Below, in pieces: positions 1 through 9,475 of a stretch of 64,000 nucleotides of DNA. The stretch is from Geobacteraceae bacterium. GTDB lineage: Bacteria > Desulfobacterota > Desulfuromonadia > Geobacterales > Pseudopelobacteraceae. The position numbers and the translations under genes are program-made. Every line of letters starts with the position of its first letter. Position 1 is the stretch's first letter. The notes under the pieces were generated by a model. It was given only the letters and a program-made list of their open reading frames with translations. It had not been told where the DNA came from and searched no databases. The stretch covers positions 186,001 through 250,000 of the forward strand of contig JADKKR010000009.1 in NCBI GenBank assembly GCA_016720395.1, given 5' to 3'.

Positions 1-1536
1 TGGCTGGCCTGGAACGATGACCCGTTGGCCGACATAGTGAACCGGTTGCCGGAGGAAGGCCGTGAAGAGGCCATCCAGCTCTGGCACACGCTGAAACCCA
101 AGGTCGACGACTTTTTCCTGCGTTGCAGTATGGCATCCTATGACAGCAGGGCCATTACTATGATGAACAGTTCCGATGAGAGTTTGACCGCGCTTGCCCA
201 GCGCAATCTCTCAGAGGCAGGAGATGATATTGCCCTGCTGCCGTTGTCAGCAGTCACGGTGGAATCCGTTCTTGACCTGAAGAGTGGAATTAACCCGGCC
301 TGGTCTGGTAAGATAATGCAGCTAAATTCTTCGATCCTCCGGCCGCTGATCGGCGAGGTGGCTTCCCTGTCCTCAGTACAGTGGGAAACGCTGAAAGAGT
401 TTGTTCAAGCATATGAGGAGTGGTGGAGCAGAAGGGTTGAAACACCGGCAACGGGACTTGGGGTGGAACGCCTCAGGCAATGGTCGACTGATGTGCCCGA
501 AACCGCCATCCTGTCACTGATCGACCGGGATCTGGCCCTGAAGCCAGAATTCGAGGCCATCGAGCAGGTAGAACGACTGATCCGTTATGGCCGGGATTTG
601 ATGACACTGGCAAACAATTTTGTTTCTTTCAGAGATTTTTATGCCGGACGCGGTAAGGCGATCTTTCAGTCCGGCACCCTGTATATGGATGGTCGCAGCT
701 TCGATCTCTGCATTGCCGTAACTGATGTAACCAAACACGCCCTGCTGGCCAGCCTGAGCCGGGTGTACCTTGCCTATTGCGACTGTGTCAGAAATGGTGG
801 CGCAGACAAGATGACTATTGCTGTCGCGATTACCAATGGTGACTGTGATCATCTGCTGGTAGGTCGCAATGGAGTGTTCTTTGACCGGCAGGGTCAGGAT
901 TGGGATGCCACGATTGTGCGGATTATCGAACACCCGATCAGTCTCCGCCAGGCATTTTGGGCACCCTACAAGCGAATTGCCAAAACGATCGGTGATCAGG
1001 TTCAGAAGATGGCTGCCGCCCGCTCCAGGGCCGCTGAAGAGAAGGCCGCAACCAATGCCATGCAGGCCGGCCAGAAAAAAGACGAACCCAAACCTTCACA
1101 GCAGGCCTTTGATGTCGGCAAGTTTGCCGGGATCTTTGCAGCCATAGGTCTTGCATTAGGCGCACTAGCGACTGCAATTGTCTCGATAGTCAGCGGTTTT
1201 TTCAAGCTCCCCTGGTGGCAGATGCCGCTGGTAATTCTGGGCATCATCGCGCTTATATCCGGTTTTTCAGTGGTTCTTGCCTGTTTCAAGCTGCGTCAGC
1301 GAAACCTGGGCCGCCTCCTGGATGCCAATGGCTGGGCCGTCAATACCCGTGCAAGGATTAACATCCCCTTTGGTGCTTCCCTGACCGGACTGTCCCGGCT
1401 GCCGCCCGGCGCAGTACGCAAGCTGTCCGATCCATTCGAAGAAAAGAAGACCCCTTGGAGAATCTGGGTGTTTCTGATGCTGATTGTCGTCGCACTGCTG
1501 CTTCTCTGGAAAATGAATCTGATCCCGATGTATTAG
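1..1536 (+). CDS. Membrane protein of unknown function, 3' part only
   Basis: The frame is open from the first base of the window (the TTG at 25 is only the first start-like codon), so the 5' part of the gene lies outside. About 511 residues are visible. The first ~360 are soluble, rich in Trp and acidic residues. A charged Ala/Lys/Glu linker follows (about residues 345-375), then three hydrophobic segments near residues 380-405, 412-435 and the extreme C-terminus. I do not recognise a family. The C-terminal membrane segments with a large soluble domain suggest a membrane-anchored component, but nothing indicates its function. A 12-bp stem-loop follows the stop codon. Confidence 0.8.
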   Translation, partial: WLAWNDDPLADIVNRLPEEGREEAIQLWHTLKPKVDDFFLRCSMASYDSRAITMMNSSDESLTALAQRNLSEAGDDIALLPLSAVTVESVLDLKSGINPAWSGKIMQLNSSILRPLIGEVASLSSVQWETLKEFVQAYEEWWSRRVETPATGLGVERLRQWSTDVPETAILSLIDRDLALKPEFEAIEQVERLIRYGRDLMTLANNFVSFRDFYAGRGKAIFQSGTLYMDGRSFDLCIAVTDVTKHALLASLSRVYLAYCDCVRNGGADKMTIAVAITNGDCDHLLVGRNGVFFDRQGQDWDATIVRIIEHPISLRQAFWAPYKRIAKTIGDQVQKMAAARSRAAEEKAATNAMQAGQKKDEPKPSQQAFDVGKFAGIFAAIGLALGALATAIVSIVSGFFKLPWWQMPLVILGIIALISGFSVVLACFKLRQRNLGRLLDANGWAVNTRARINIPFGASLTGLSRLPPGAVRKLSDPFEEKKTPWRIWVFLMLIVVALLLLWKMNLIPMY

Positions 1537-1571
1537 CTGAAAACCTGCCGGGGATAACGAGACCCATCGTT

Positions 1572-1600
1572 CATAAGGGCCGCCAAGCGCGGCCCTTATG
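1572..1600 (+). terminator. Stem-loop after the first gene
   Basis: A perfect 12-bp inverted repeat (1572-1583 with 1589-1600, five-base loop) lies 36 bases after the stop codon. No strong T-run follows on the plus strand, so it may be a weak terminator or an mRNA 3'-end stabiliser. Confidence 0.55.
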
Positions 1601-1771
1601 CATTGCTATTAAGAAATTTGTAATTTCATGGAGTTAAGTTATAATACTAACTGATTCGTTTCAGCAGGCAGATCTGTTTAAAACTTTTCTTTAGAGCTGG
1701 TCTGGACGTGTATCGCGATTTATGTTCCTGTGAAACTGTTACGATGCACCAGACCTTACGAGGTTGTTTTT

Positions 1772-3763
1772 ATGTCTGATAGCAAAATCGGAGAATTGCT
1801 GATCCTCAACAAGCTTGTCAGCAAGGAACAGTTCGACCAGGCGCTGGAGATGCAGCAGTTGACACCGGAGCAGCCGATTGGTCAGATACTGTGCCAGCTC
1901 GGCTTTATCAACGGCAAGGATTTGGAATCCGTACTCGATCACAACAACAAACGCCGAAAGCTGGGCGAAATCCTCATTTCGCAGCATTTAATTGATGAAG
2001 AAAGATTGAACAACGCACTCAAGATCAGCAAGGAGGAAAAGATTCCTCTTGGCAGGGCCCTGATCAGGTTGCATATGGTTGAAGAAGAGCAGTTGGCCCG
2101 CGCCATTGCCCTTCAGCATGACCTGAAGTTTGTCAGTCTGGCCGGCGTCCGCTTTGACCCGCAGCTTTCCAGTTTTGTCAACGCAACCTTTGCACAACGC
2201 CTGCGTATCGTTCCTATCCGCTGTCGTGACAGATGTCTGACTATCGCCATGGCCTCTCCGATTCAGCATGATGAACTCACCCAGCTCGAACGCTGGTGCC
2301 AGATGCAGATCACTCCGGTCATTGCAAAAGAAAGCGACATACTGATTGCACAGCAGAAGATCTTCAAGATAGCCGGCGTCGCCGAACATGCGAAACTTCA
2401 TTATGAACTCTCCGAAGATCAGGTGCGCGACAGTGCAAAATCCAAGTATGTAAACGATTTTATCAGCGCTGATGTTGATTATCTTACCAAGCGGATTATT
2501 ACCACCGGCATCAAGGACGGGAGCAGTGATATCCACTTTGAGTCGACGGAAAGCGGCATGGTTATTCGCTACCGCCTGGATGGGATTCTGCAGAGTATTG
2601 ATCTGGGAGCCGACGATGCACTTATCAGTGCCAACGCGCGGCAGATTGTCTCCAAGATAAAGATTCTCTGCGATATGGATATTGCCGAACGTCGTCGTCC
2701 GCAGGACAGCAGTTTCAAGATGAAGGTTTCCAAAGAAGGAAAGGTGCGCAGCGTCGATTTCAGGGTCTCAACCGTTCCCACACAGTTCGGCGAGAACGTG
2801 GTCATACGCATTCTTGACAAGCGGAGCGGAACTATCACACTCGAGGGGCTCGGCTATTCTCCCGAGGACGTTACAACCCTTTACAGCGCACTCGACAAAC
2901 CGACCGGAATCTTTCTCGTTACCGGCCCGACCGGTTCCGGCAAATCCTCCACCCTGTATGCCGTACTCTCGCATATCAACGCTCCCGGTGTAAAGACCCT
3001 CACTATCGAGGATCCGATAGAGTACAGTATCGAGGGGATCACTCAGACAGAAGTCAATGAAATTATCGGGAACTCATTCGCGCGCCTGCTGCGTGCCTTT
3101 CTGAGACAGGATCCCGACAATATCATGGTCGGCGAGATCCGTGACCTGGAGACCGCAATTATATCCATGCGCGCAGCACTGACCGGTCACACAGTTCTTT
3201 CTACGCTGCATACAAACGATGCCACCAGTGCCGTAACGCGACTGATCGACATGGGAGTCGAGCCGAGCCTGCTTTCCACGACCTTGCGCTGTGTTCTGGC
3301 GCAGCGACTGGTTCGCCGCATCTGCCCAGCATGCAAGACTCTCTATTCTCCACCGGCAATACTCCTTGATGAATTCGGAATACCATCCGGGAGCGGCATG
3401 GAGTTCTTTCAGGGCAAGGGATGCCCGGCATGCCATTTTACCGGCTTCAGTGGTCGTCTGCCGATTGTAGAGCTCTGGATTCCTACCCGTGAAGAGTTGC
3501 TCATGTTCAATCGCCGACCCGACAACCTCTCCCTGCGTAATGTGGTTTTTTCCGATTCCGGACGTATGACCATGATCGACGACGGTTTCCGGCGCGTTCA
3601 GGCGGGTGAGACCACTTTGGAAGAACTGCTGCGGACGGTCCCCTATGAGCAGATCGAGGCCGGACGTAATAAAATAGCGAATATGTTCTCGGTTGCAGGA
3701 TCAACAGCGGAATCCCTTGAAAACAAACAAAAGCCTGATCAGATAAAGCATCGGAAAAAATAG
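1772..3763 (+). CDS. PilB/GspE/MshE-type secretion or pilus ATPase (orphan)
   Basis: A hexameric AAA ATPase of the type that powers type IV pilus extension or type II secretion. ATG 1772 is preferred over the upstream GTG (1730) because a GAGG lies before it; this gives 663 residues. The C-terminal half has Walker A GPTGSGKS (about residues 385-393), the Walker B/Asp-box region around VGEIRD (about 450), and two CPAC pairs about 35 residues apart forming the usual zinc-binding site. The N-terminal ~115 residues contain four copies of the 24-residue MshEN-like motif (residues 5-28, 35-58, 63-86, 92-115), two of them closing on Gln, suggesting c-di-GMP responsiveness. No pilin, inner-membrane platform or secretin gene is adjacent, so the machine it drives cannot be named. 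Confidence 0.88.
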   Translation: MSDSKIGELLILNKLVSKEQFDQALEMQQLTPEQPIGQILCQLGFINGKDLESVLDHNNKRRKLGEILISQHLIDEERLNNALKISKEEKIPLGRALIRLHMVEEEQLARAIALQHDLKFVSLAGVRFDPQLSSFVNATFAQRLRIVPIRCRDRCLTIAMASPIQHDELTQLERWCQMQITPVIAKESDILIAQQKIFKIAGVAEHAKLHYELSEDQVRDSAKSKYVNDFISADVDYLTKRIITTGIKDGSSDIHFESTESGMVIRYRLDGILQSIDLGADDALISANARQIVSKIKILCDMDIAERRRPQDSSFKMKVSKEGKVRSVDFRVSTVPTQFGENVVIRILDKRSGTITLEGLGYSPEDVTTLYSALDKPTGIFLVTGPTGSGKSSTLYAVLSHINAPGVKTLTIEDPIEYSIEGITQTEVNEIIGNSFARLLRAFLRQDPDNIMVGEIRDLETAIISMRAALTGHTVLSTLHTNDATSAVTRLIDMGVEPSLLSTTLRCVLAQRLVRRICPACKTLYSPPAILLDEFGIPSGSGMEFFQGKGCPACHFTGFSGRLPIVELWIPTREELLMFNRRPDNLSLRNVVFSDSGRMTMIDDGFRRVQAGETTLEELLRTVPYEQIEAGRNKIANMFSVAGSTAESLENKQKPDQIKHRKK

Positions 3764-3994
3764 AGATTATAACGAGTTATACCGGCTTGAATATTTCAGC
3801 AGCTTTTCTATTACATACCACCCTTCAGACTTGCATAGCTTGATTCAGCATTTTTTAGAGCCTCACCACATGAATTCATCGTGTTTCACCAAGCCCCAAA
3901 AGCACCTCGCAAGCATTCTCTAAGCATCTAATTTTTCAGTCCTTACAACATATCAAATAATCTGAATCCACAACCCGGTAAGGGGTCGTGTTTG

Positions 3995-4024
3995 TTGACT
4001 TGACCCGGTTATTAAGCGTATAGT
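3995..4024 (+). promoter_or_regulatory. Putative sigma-70 promoter of miaB
   Basis: TTGACT (3995-4000) and TATAGT (4019-4024) are separated by 18 bases. The predicted transcription start is only a few bases before the miaB start codon, and no Shine-Dalgarno sequence is visible. This is a prediction by eye. Confidence 0.45.
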
Positions 4025-4034
4025 GATCAGTCCT

Positions 4035-5366
4035 ATGATATTGAAACATCTGTACATGGAAACCTTTGGTTGCCAGATGAATGTCAACGACTCTGAAAGA
4101 ATTGTGTCCCTGCTGGCAGATAAAGGCTACGCAGCGAATTCTGATCCCAGGCATGCCGACATAATTCTGTTGAACACCTGCAGCGTCCGCGGCGGTGCAG
4201 AGGAAAAGGTTTATAAGCGGATAGAAAACCTGCGCCATCTCAAAAAACACAGAAAAAATCTGATAATCGGTGTAGGAGGCTGCGTCGCCCAACATGAAGG
4301 CGATACGCTTTTGGAAAAATTCCCCTGCATTGACCTGGTGTTCGGAACACACAACCTGCATTTGCTGCCTGATATGGTAGAGGCTGCGGAAAAGGGACTG
4401 CGCCGGAGCGAAACAGCATTTATCGACAACGACCAGCGACTGGACCTGTTCCCGGCTGTCCGGAAAGGTTCGCGTGTCAGCCGTTTTGTTACGGTCATGC
4501 AGGGGTGTGACAACTTCTGTTCCTACTGTATTGTGCCATTCGTCAGGGGCCGGGAGATCAGCCGCCGATCTGATGAGATCCTGTCTGAAGTCGGTATACT
4601 TGCATCTGAAGGGGTCAAAGAGGTCGTTCTGCTTGGGCAGAATGTTAACTCGTACGGCATTAACACAGCTGACCTGCCATCTTTTGCACAGCTCATACGT
4701 CAGATCGCCGACATAGAGGATATCAAACGCATCCGCTTCACGACGTCCCATCCCAAGGACATGTCTGATGAGCTGATCGATTGTTTTTCGACGATACCGA
4801 AGCTGTGCAGCCAGATCCAACTGCCCGCCCAGTCCGGCAGCAATGCAGTGCTTACGCTCATGAATCGTGGCTACACCCGGGAAAGATATCTGGAAAGAAT
4901 AGTGGCACTCAAATCCGCGCGCCCTGGCATTATGGTTACCGGCGACATGATTGTTGGTTTTCCTGGTGAAACCGAGGCGGATTTCGAACAGACTCTTGCA
5001 CTGATTGAAGAGGTCAGATACGCGGATCTTTACTCGTTTGTCTATTCTCCTCGCCCCGGTACAAAGGCTGCGGAGATGACTGAAGAGATCAGCAGGGAGC
5101 AGAAGCAGGAACGTCTGGAACGTTTGTTGAAGATTCAGCGGCGGATCACGCTTGAAATTAACAGGTCTTTTACCGGTTCTATCCAGACTGTGCTTGTTGA
5201 AGGGCCGGGAAAGCATCCCGGTCAGATGTCCGGAAGGGCTGATAACGGCAAAACCGTTAATTTTACCGGCAACCCCGGCCTGATCAGCCACCTTGTCGAT
5301 GTCAGAATTGTTGCAGCGTATCAGAACTCTCTCATGGGAGAGTTGATGAAAACTACACCTGTATGA
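4035..5366 (+). CDS. miaB: tRNA-2-methylthio-N6-dimethylallyladenosine synthase
   Basis: A radical-SAM methylthiotransferase that adds a methylthio group to i6A37 in tRNAs reading UNN codons. From ATG 4035 it has 443 residues, normal for MiaB. The N-terminal UPF0004 domain holds three Fe-S ligands (C13 in TFGCQMN, C49 in NTCSVR, C83 in GGCVAQ). The radical-SAM cluster is C158-x3-C162-x2-C165 (CDNFCSYC), and a C-terminal TRAM domain follows. GTG 4023 and TTG 4041 are alternative starts; none has a clear ribosome-binding site. The stop overlaps an ATG that could also start the next gene. Confidence 0.95.
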   Translation: MILKHLYMETFGCQMNVNDSERIVSLLADKGYAANSDPRHADIILLNTCSVRGGAEEKVYKRIENLRHLKKHRKNLIIGVGGCVAQHEGDTLLEKFPCIDLVFGTHNLHLLPDMVEAAEKGLRRSETAFIDNDQRLDLFPAVRKGSRVSRFVTVMQGCDNFCSYCIVPFVRGREISRRSDEILSEVGILASEGVKEVVLLGQNVNSYGINTADLPSFAQLIRQIADIEDIKRIRFTTSHPKDMSDELIDCFSTIPKLCSQIQLPAQSGSNAVLTLMNRGYTRERYLERIVALKSARPGIMVTGDMIVGFPGETEADFEQTLALIEEVRYADLYSFVYSPRPGTKAAEMTEEISREQKQERLERLLKIQRRITLEINRSFTGSIQTVLVEGPGKHPGQMSGRADNGKTVNFTGNPGLISHLVDVRIVAAYQNSLMGELMKTTPV

Positions 5367-5374
5367 GAGGATTC

Positions 5375-7045
5375 ATGTCAAGCGATTCGACACCCATATC
5401 CAGTAATTTCCTTCGTTCAATTATTGAAGATGACCTTTCTAACGGTAAGCACGGAACCATAGTTACACGCTTCCCGCCTGAGCCGAACGGCTACCTCCAC
5501 ATCGGCCACGCTAAATCCATCTGTCTCAATTTCGGCCTTGCACAACAATTCGGCGGGCGCTGCCATCTGCGCTTCGATGATACGAATCCGGTTAAGGAAG
5601 AGCTTGAATTTATCGAATCCATCAAGGAAAGTGTCCGCTGGCTCGGTTTTGAGTGGGGCGAGCATCTGTATTATGCCTCGGACAATTTTGAACAGTTGTA
5701 CCAGTGGGCAGAATACCTGATCCAGCAGGGTAAAGCCTACGTTGAGGAACTCAGCGCGGACGATATCCGCATCTACCGCGGGACACTGGTTGAAGCCGGT
5801 AAGGAAAGCCCCTTTCGAGACCGCCCGGTCGATGAAAGTCTGCAGCTCTTCCGCCGCATGCGTGCCGGAGAATTCCCGGACGGTGCCAAAGTCCTCCGGG
5901 CAAGAATCGATATGTCTTCCCCTAACATGAACCTGCGTGATCCGGTTTTATATCGTATCATTCATGCACCGCATCCCCATGTCGGAGACTCCTGGCGAAT
6001 CTATCCGATGTATGATTTCGCCCATGGCCAGTCTGATGCCATTGAAGGTATCACACACTCCATTTGCACGCTTGAGTTCGAAGATCACAAACCGCTCTAT
6101 GACTGGTTTCTTGAAAACCTTCCCGTCCCGAGTCATCCCCGGCAGTATGAATTTGCCCGACTCAACCTGACCTATGCGGTGATGAGCAAGCGCAAGCTGC
6201 ACGAATTGGTAACTCAGGGGACTGTCAGCGGCTGGGATGACCCGCGGATGCCGACATTGATGGGACTCCGCAGGCGTGGCTACACTCCTGCTGCCGTGCG
6301 GACTTTTTGTGAGAGGATCGGTGTAGGGCGCAGTGATTCGTGGATTGACATGTCTGTTCTTGAGGAGTGTGTCCGTGAGGACCTGAATGAGTCCGCACCG
6401 CGGGTACTGGCCGTTTTGAGGCCCCTCAAGGTTGTCATTGACAACTATCCTGTTGACCAGGTTGAAGAATTCGAGGCGGCTAATCATCCTCAGAGACCGG
6501 AGATGGGAAGCCGGGTGGTGAGCTTTTCCCGGGAATTGTTCATCGAGCAGGATGATTTTTCAGAAGCCCCCCCCAAAGGGTTTTTCCGTATGTCACCCGG
6601 AAATGAAGTTCGTCTTCGCTATGCCTACATTGTTCGCTGTACCGGAGTCATCAAGGATGAAAGCGGTTCCATTATCGAGGTGCGTTGCCAGTATGATCCC
6701 GCTTCACGAGGCGGCTCTGCCGCAGATGGCCGCAAGATCAAAGGCACCATCCACTGGGTCTCGGCTCGCCACGCACTGGAAGCCGAGGTGCGGCTTTTTG
6801 ACCGACTGTTCACTGATCCGAACCCTGACAGGGGAGGGGTGGACTACAAACAGTTTCTGAATTCCGATTCGGTCGAGGTACTACCTGCCGCAAAGCTCGA
6901 GGCCGGGCTGTCGTCGACCGATTGCGAGACCCGTTTCCAGTTTGAGCGTCAGGGTTATTTCCGCCTCGATCCGCAGGATTCTTCACCAGGCAGGCTGGTT
7001 TTCAACAGGATTGTTACGCTCAAGGACGCCTGGTCAAAGAAGTAA
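5375..7045 (+). CDS. glnS: Glutaminyl-tRNA synthetase
   Basis: A class I synthetase charging tRNA-Gln directly. From ATG 5375 (GAGAGG just upstream; the in-frame ATG at 5363 overlaps the miaB stop and has no such site) it has 556 residues. The HIGH signature is HIGH itself in the context PEPNGYLHIGHAKS (about residues 35-48), and the KMSKS loop appears as VMSKRKL, the usual GlnRS/GluRS variant. The C-terminal part matches the GlnRS anticodon-binding beta-barrels. Presence of GlnRS indicates direct glutaminylation. It is tightly coupled to miaB. Confidence 0.96.
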   Translation: MSSDSTPISSNFLRSIIEDDLSNGKHGTIVTRFPPEPNGYLHIGHAKSICLNFGLAQQFGGRCHLRFDDTNPVKEELEFIESIKESVRWLGFEWGEHLYYASDNFEQLYQWAEYLIQQGKAYVEELSADDIRIYRGTLVEAGKESPFRDRPVDESLQLFRRMRAGEFPDGAKVLRARIDMSSPNMNLRDPVLYRIIHAPHPHVGDSWRIYPMYDFAHGQSDAIEGITHSICTLEFEDHKPLYDWFLENLPVPSHPRQYEFARLNLTYAVMSKRKLHELVTQGTVSGWDDPRMPTLMGLRRRGYTPAAVRTFCERIGVGRSDSWIDMSVLEECVREDLNESAPRVLAVLRPLKVVIDNYPVDQVEEFEAANHPQRPEMGSRVVSFSRELFIEQDDFSEAPPKGFFRMSPGNEVRLRYAYIVRCTGVIKDESGSIIEVRCQYDPASRGGSAADGRKIKGTIHWVSARHALEAEVRLFDRLFTDPNPDRGGVDYKQFLNSDSVEVLPAAKLEAGLSSTDCETRFQFERQGYFRLDPQDSSPGRLVFNRIVTLKDAWSKK

Positions 7046-7071
7046 AACATGAAAGGTTGATGAGTAACTAA

Positions 7072-7962
7072 ATGAAAAACAAAAAATTTACATCCGGCTA
7101 TGTCTCGATTATCGGCCGTCCCAATGTTGGGAAATCGACACTCCTTAACGCCATTATCGGTGAAAAGATTGTCATCACTTCGAACAAGCCGCAGACCACA
7201 CGCAACCGGATTCAGGGTATTCATAACATCCCCGATGGCCAGATCATATTCATCGATACACCCGGAATTCACTCCTGCCATTCGCGCCTGAACAAGGGGA
7301 TGGTGGACGTTGCCATGTCTGCCGTCAGCGGAGTCGATCTGCTGTTGCTGGTAGTCGAGGCCACCGCGCCGGTAGATGCCGGTATCATCGGTGACGTGTT
7401 AAAAGGGGTAACTCCACCGGTTGTTCTGGTTATAAACAAGATTGACCTGTTGCCGGCCAAGCAGATTCTTTTTGAAACGATCTCTGCATGGGCGGCTCAG
7501 TACCCTTTTCGTGAAATCATACCCGTATCTGCCGGGTCCGGCGACGGCGTAGAACATCTGGTTGAGACTATCTGCACGTACCTGCCTGAAGGACCTCAGC
7601 TTTTCCCTGACGACATCCTGACGGACATGCCCGAAAAATTCATTGTTGCCGAGATGATCCGTGAAAAGGTCTTTCGCCTGACCCGTGATGAGGTCCCCTA
7701 CTCAACTGCCGTGGAAGTTGAGAGTTTTATTGAACGCGAGAACGGCGTGATTGCAATTCAGGCAGCTATCATTCTGGAGCGGGCAACCCAGAAGGGGATT
7801 GTCATCGGTAAGCGTGGTGACATGCTCAAACAGATCGGTTCACAAGCCCGGCATGATATCGAACGGCTTCTTGCCACGCGGGTTTTTCTGGAGCTGTTCG
7901 TGAAGATTGAGGAAAACTGGAGTGAGCGTCCTTCAAAGCTCAGAGAGTATGGATACGAATGA
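7072..7962 (+). CDS. era: GTPase Era
   Basis: A 296-residue GTPase that binds the 3' end of 16S rRNA and acts in 30S maturation. The N-terminal G domain has G1 GRPNVGKS (residues 15-22), G3 DTPG, G4 NKID and a G5 SAGSG-like element. The C-terminal KH domain carries the IIGKRG motif typical of RNA binding. It starts 26 bases after glnS, and its stop overlaps the start of der in an ATGA junction, so the two GTPase genes are probably translationally coupled. Confidence 0.97.
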   Translation: MKNKKFTSGYVSIIGRPNVGKSTLLNAIIGEKIVITSNKPQTTRNRIQGIHNIPDGQIIFIDTPGIHSCHSRLNKGMVDVAMSAVSGVDLLLLVVEATAPVDAGIIGDVLKGVTPPVVLVINKIDLLPAKQILFETISAWAAQYPFREIIPVSAGSGDGVEHLVETICTYLPEGPQLFPDDILTDMPEKFIVAEMIREKVFRLTRDEVPYSTAVEVESFIERENGVIAIQAAIILERATQKGIVIGKRGDMLKQIGSQARHDIERLLATRVFLELFVKIEENWSERPSKLREYGYE

Positions 7963-9287
7963 AGCCAATCGTAGCAATAGTCGGACGCCCGAATGTTGGT
8001 AAATCGACACTGTTTAACCGCCTGATCGGTCATCGCCGGGCAATGGTTGATGATACACCAGGTGTGACACGTGATCGCAACTATGCGCATATCAACAGGT
8101 TCGACAAGCCTTTCATTCTGGTCGATACCGGCGGATTCGAGCCGGTCACCTCAGACCGTATGCTGCAGCAGATGCGCGAACAGTCAAGCCTGGCCATGGA
8201 AGAGGCGGATGTCATCCTGTTCATGATGGATGCGCGTAGCGGACTTACCCCGGCAGATGTTGAGGTGGCACAGATGCTGCGGAAGGTCGCCAAGCCGGTA
8301 TTTTTTGTTATCAACAAGGTGGACGGAGACCGGCTCGAGAACGAATCAGCGGAATTCTATTCTCTGGGTGTCGATCACCTCTTTACCATCTCGGCAGAAC
8401 ATAACCGTGGTGTCGTGGATCTTATTGAAAACCTTATGGACGTATTCCCGCCCGCTGATCCACGGGAAGCGGAAGATGAACTGACCAAGATTGCCGTAGT
8501 TGGTCGTCCGAATGTCGGCAAGTCTTCGCTTGTCAACCGGTTGCTGGGTTTTGAGAGGGTGGTCGCCAACCCGACACCCGGTACGACCCGTGACTCCATC
8601 GACACGCTCTTCATGTGCAATAAGAAGCCCTACCTGTTGATCGATACGGCCGGCATCAGGCGCAAGGGGAAAACCACCGAGAAACTGGAAAAATACAGCG
8701 TCGTCGACTCACTGCGCAGCATCGAGAGGGCCGATGTTGTCCTGATGGTTATTGATGCGGAAGAAGGAGTCACCGAGCAGGACGAGCGCATTGCGGGTTA
8801 TATCCATGAGGCGGGTCGCGGCTGTATCTTCGTCATCAACAAGTGGGATGCCCTGCCTAAAGATAATGCCACTTTCGGCGCATACACAGAAAAAATCCGT
8901 TATGGTTTCAAGTACCTTGCCTATGCTCCGATTGTGTTTGTCTCTGCAATGACCGGTCAACGTATCGGCAAGATCATGTCAACCGTTGACGAGGTGATGG
9001 ACCAGTACACCCGGCGTGTGTCGACATCCGATTTGAACCGTGTGTTTTCGGAAGCGACCGAGACCCATCACGCTCCGTTATCTCACGGGCGACGGATAAA
9101 GTTCTATTTTTCCACACAGGTAGCCACTCGTCCCCCTGCTTTTGTTATCTTTACCAACCAGCCGGAAAATATCCACTTTTCCTACGAACGGTATTTGATA
9201 AACCGCTTCCGTGAGGCGTTCGGATTCAGCGGCGTGCCCTTGAGGCTCATGTTCCGCGGCAGAGACAAGAAAACGGCCGGAGAGTGA
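7959..9287 (+). CDS. der: Ribosome-associated double GTPase Der (EngA)
   Basis: A 442-residue protein with two tandem G domains, required for 50S assembly. G1 motifs occur twice as GRPNVGKS (near residues 9-16 and about 180-187), each with DTxG and NKxD elements. The C-terminal KH-like domain completes the standard architecture. Its ATG overlaps the era stop by four bases. It is the last gene of the miaB-glnS-era-der run; the 188-base gap before the chemotaxis operon contains only a weak hairpin. Confidence 0.97.
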   Translation: MKPIVAIVGRPNVGKSTLFNRLIGHRRAMVDDTPGVTRDRNYAHINRFDKPFILVDTGGFEPVTSDRMLQQMREQSSLAMEEADVILFMMDARSGLTPADVEVAQMLRKVAKPVFFVINKVDGDRLENESAEFYSLGVDHLFTISAEHNRGVVDLIENLMDVFPPADPREAEDELTKIAVVGRPNVGKSSLVNRLLGFERVVANPTPGTTRDSIDTLFMCNKKPYLLIDTAGIRRKGKTTEKLEKYSVVDSLRSIERADVVLMVIDAEEGVTEQDERIAGYIHEAGRGCIFVINKWDALPKDNATFGAYTEKIRYGFKYLAYAPIVFVSAMTGQRIGKIMSTVDEVMDQYTRRVSTSDLNRVFSEATETHHAPLSHGRRIKFYFSTQVATRPPAFVIFTNQPENIHFSYERYLINRFREAFGFSGVPLRLMFRGRDKKTAGE

Positions 9288-9475
9288 CGTCGGCAATGAC
9301 CGTAACATCCTGCAGGTAAAGGCTTTACTTTGAAGTTAACTATGGTTTATTATTGGCCCGTTTATACAGACGAAACCTCCCTTGTGCAAAGGGGATTGTG
9401 ACCTGTTGCATGTTTATATGCGGCCATTCCCTGCAACCCTGATTATCATTCACGCACTACACAGGACATGACCGC

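Noticed and set aside
4023..4034. GTG 4023 as the miaB start
   Set aside because: It overlaps the predicted -10 element and adds residues not typical of MiaB.
3936..5291. 451-residue minus-strand frame opposite miaB
   Set aside because: Long only because miaB codon use leaves the antisense frame open; MiaB itself has all its cluster cysteines.
9340..9400. Sigma-54 or FliA-type promoter before the che operon
   Set aside because: TTGGCCCG at about 9352 lacks a GC at the required distance, and no TAAAGTTT/GCCGATAA pair is present.
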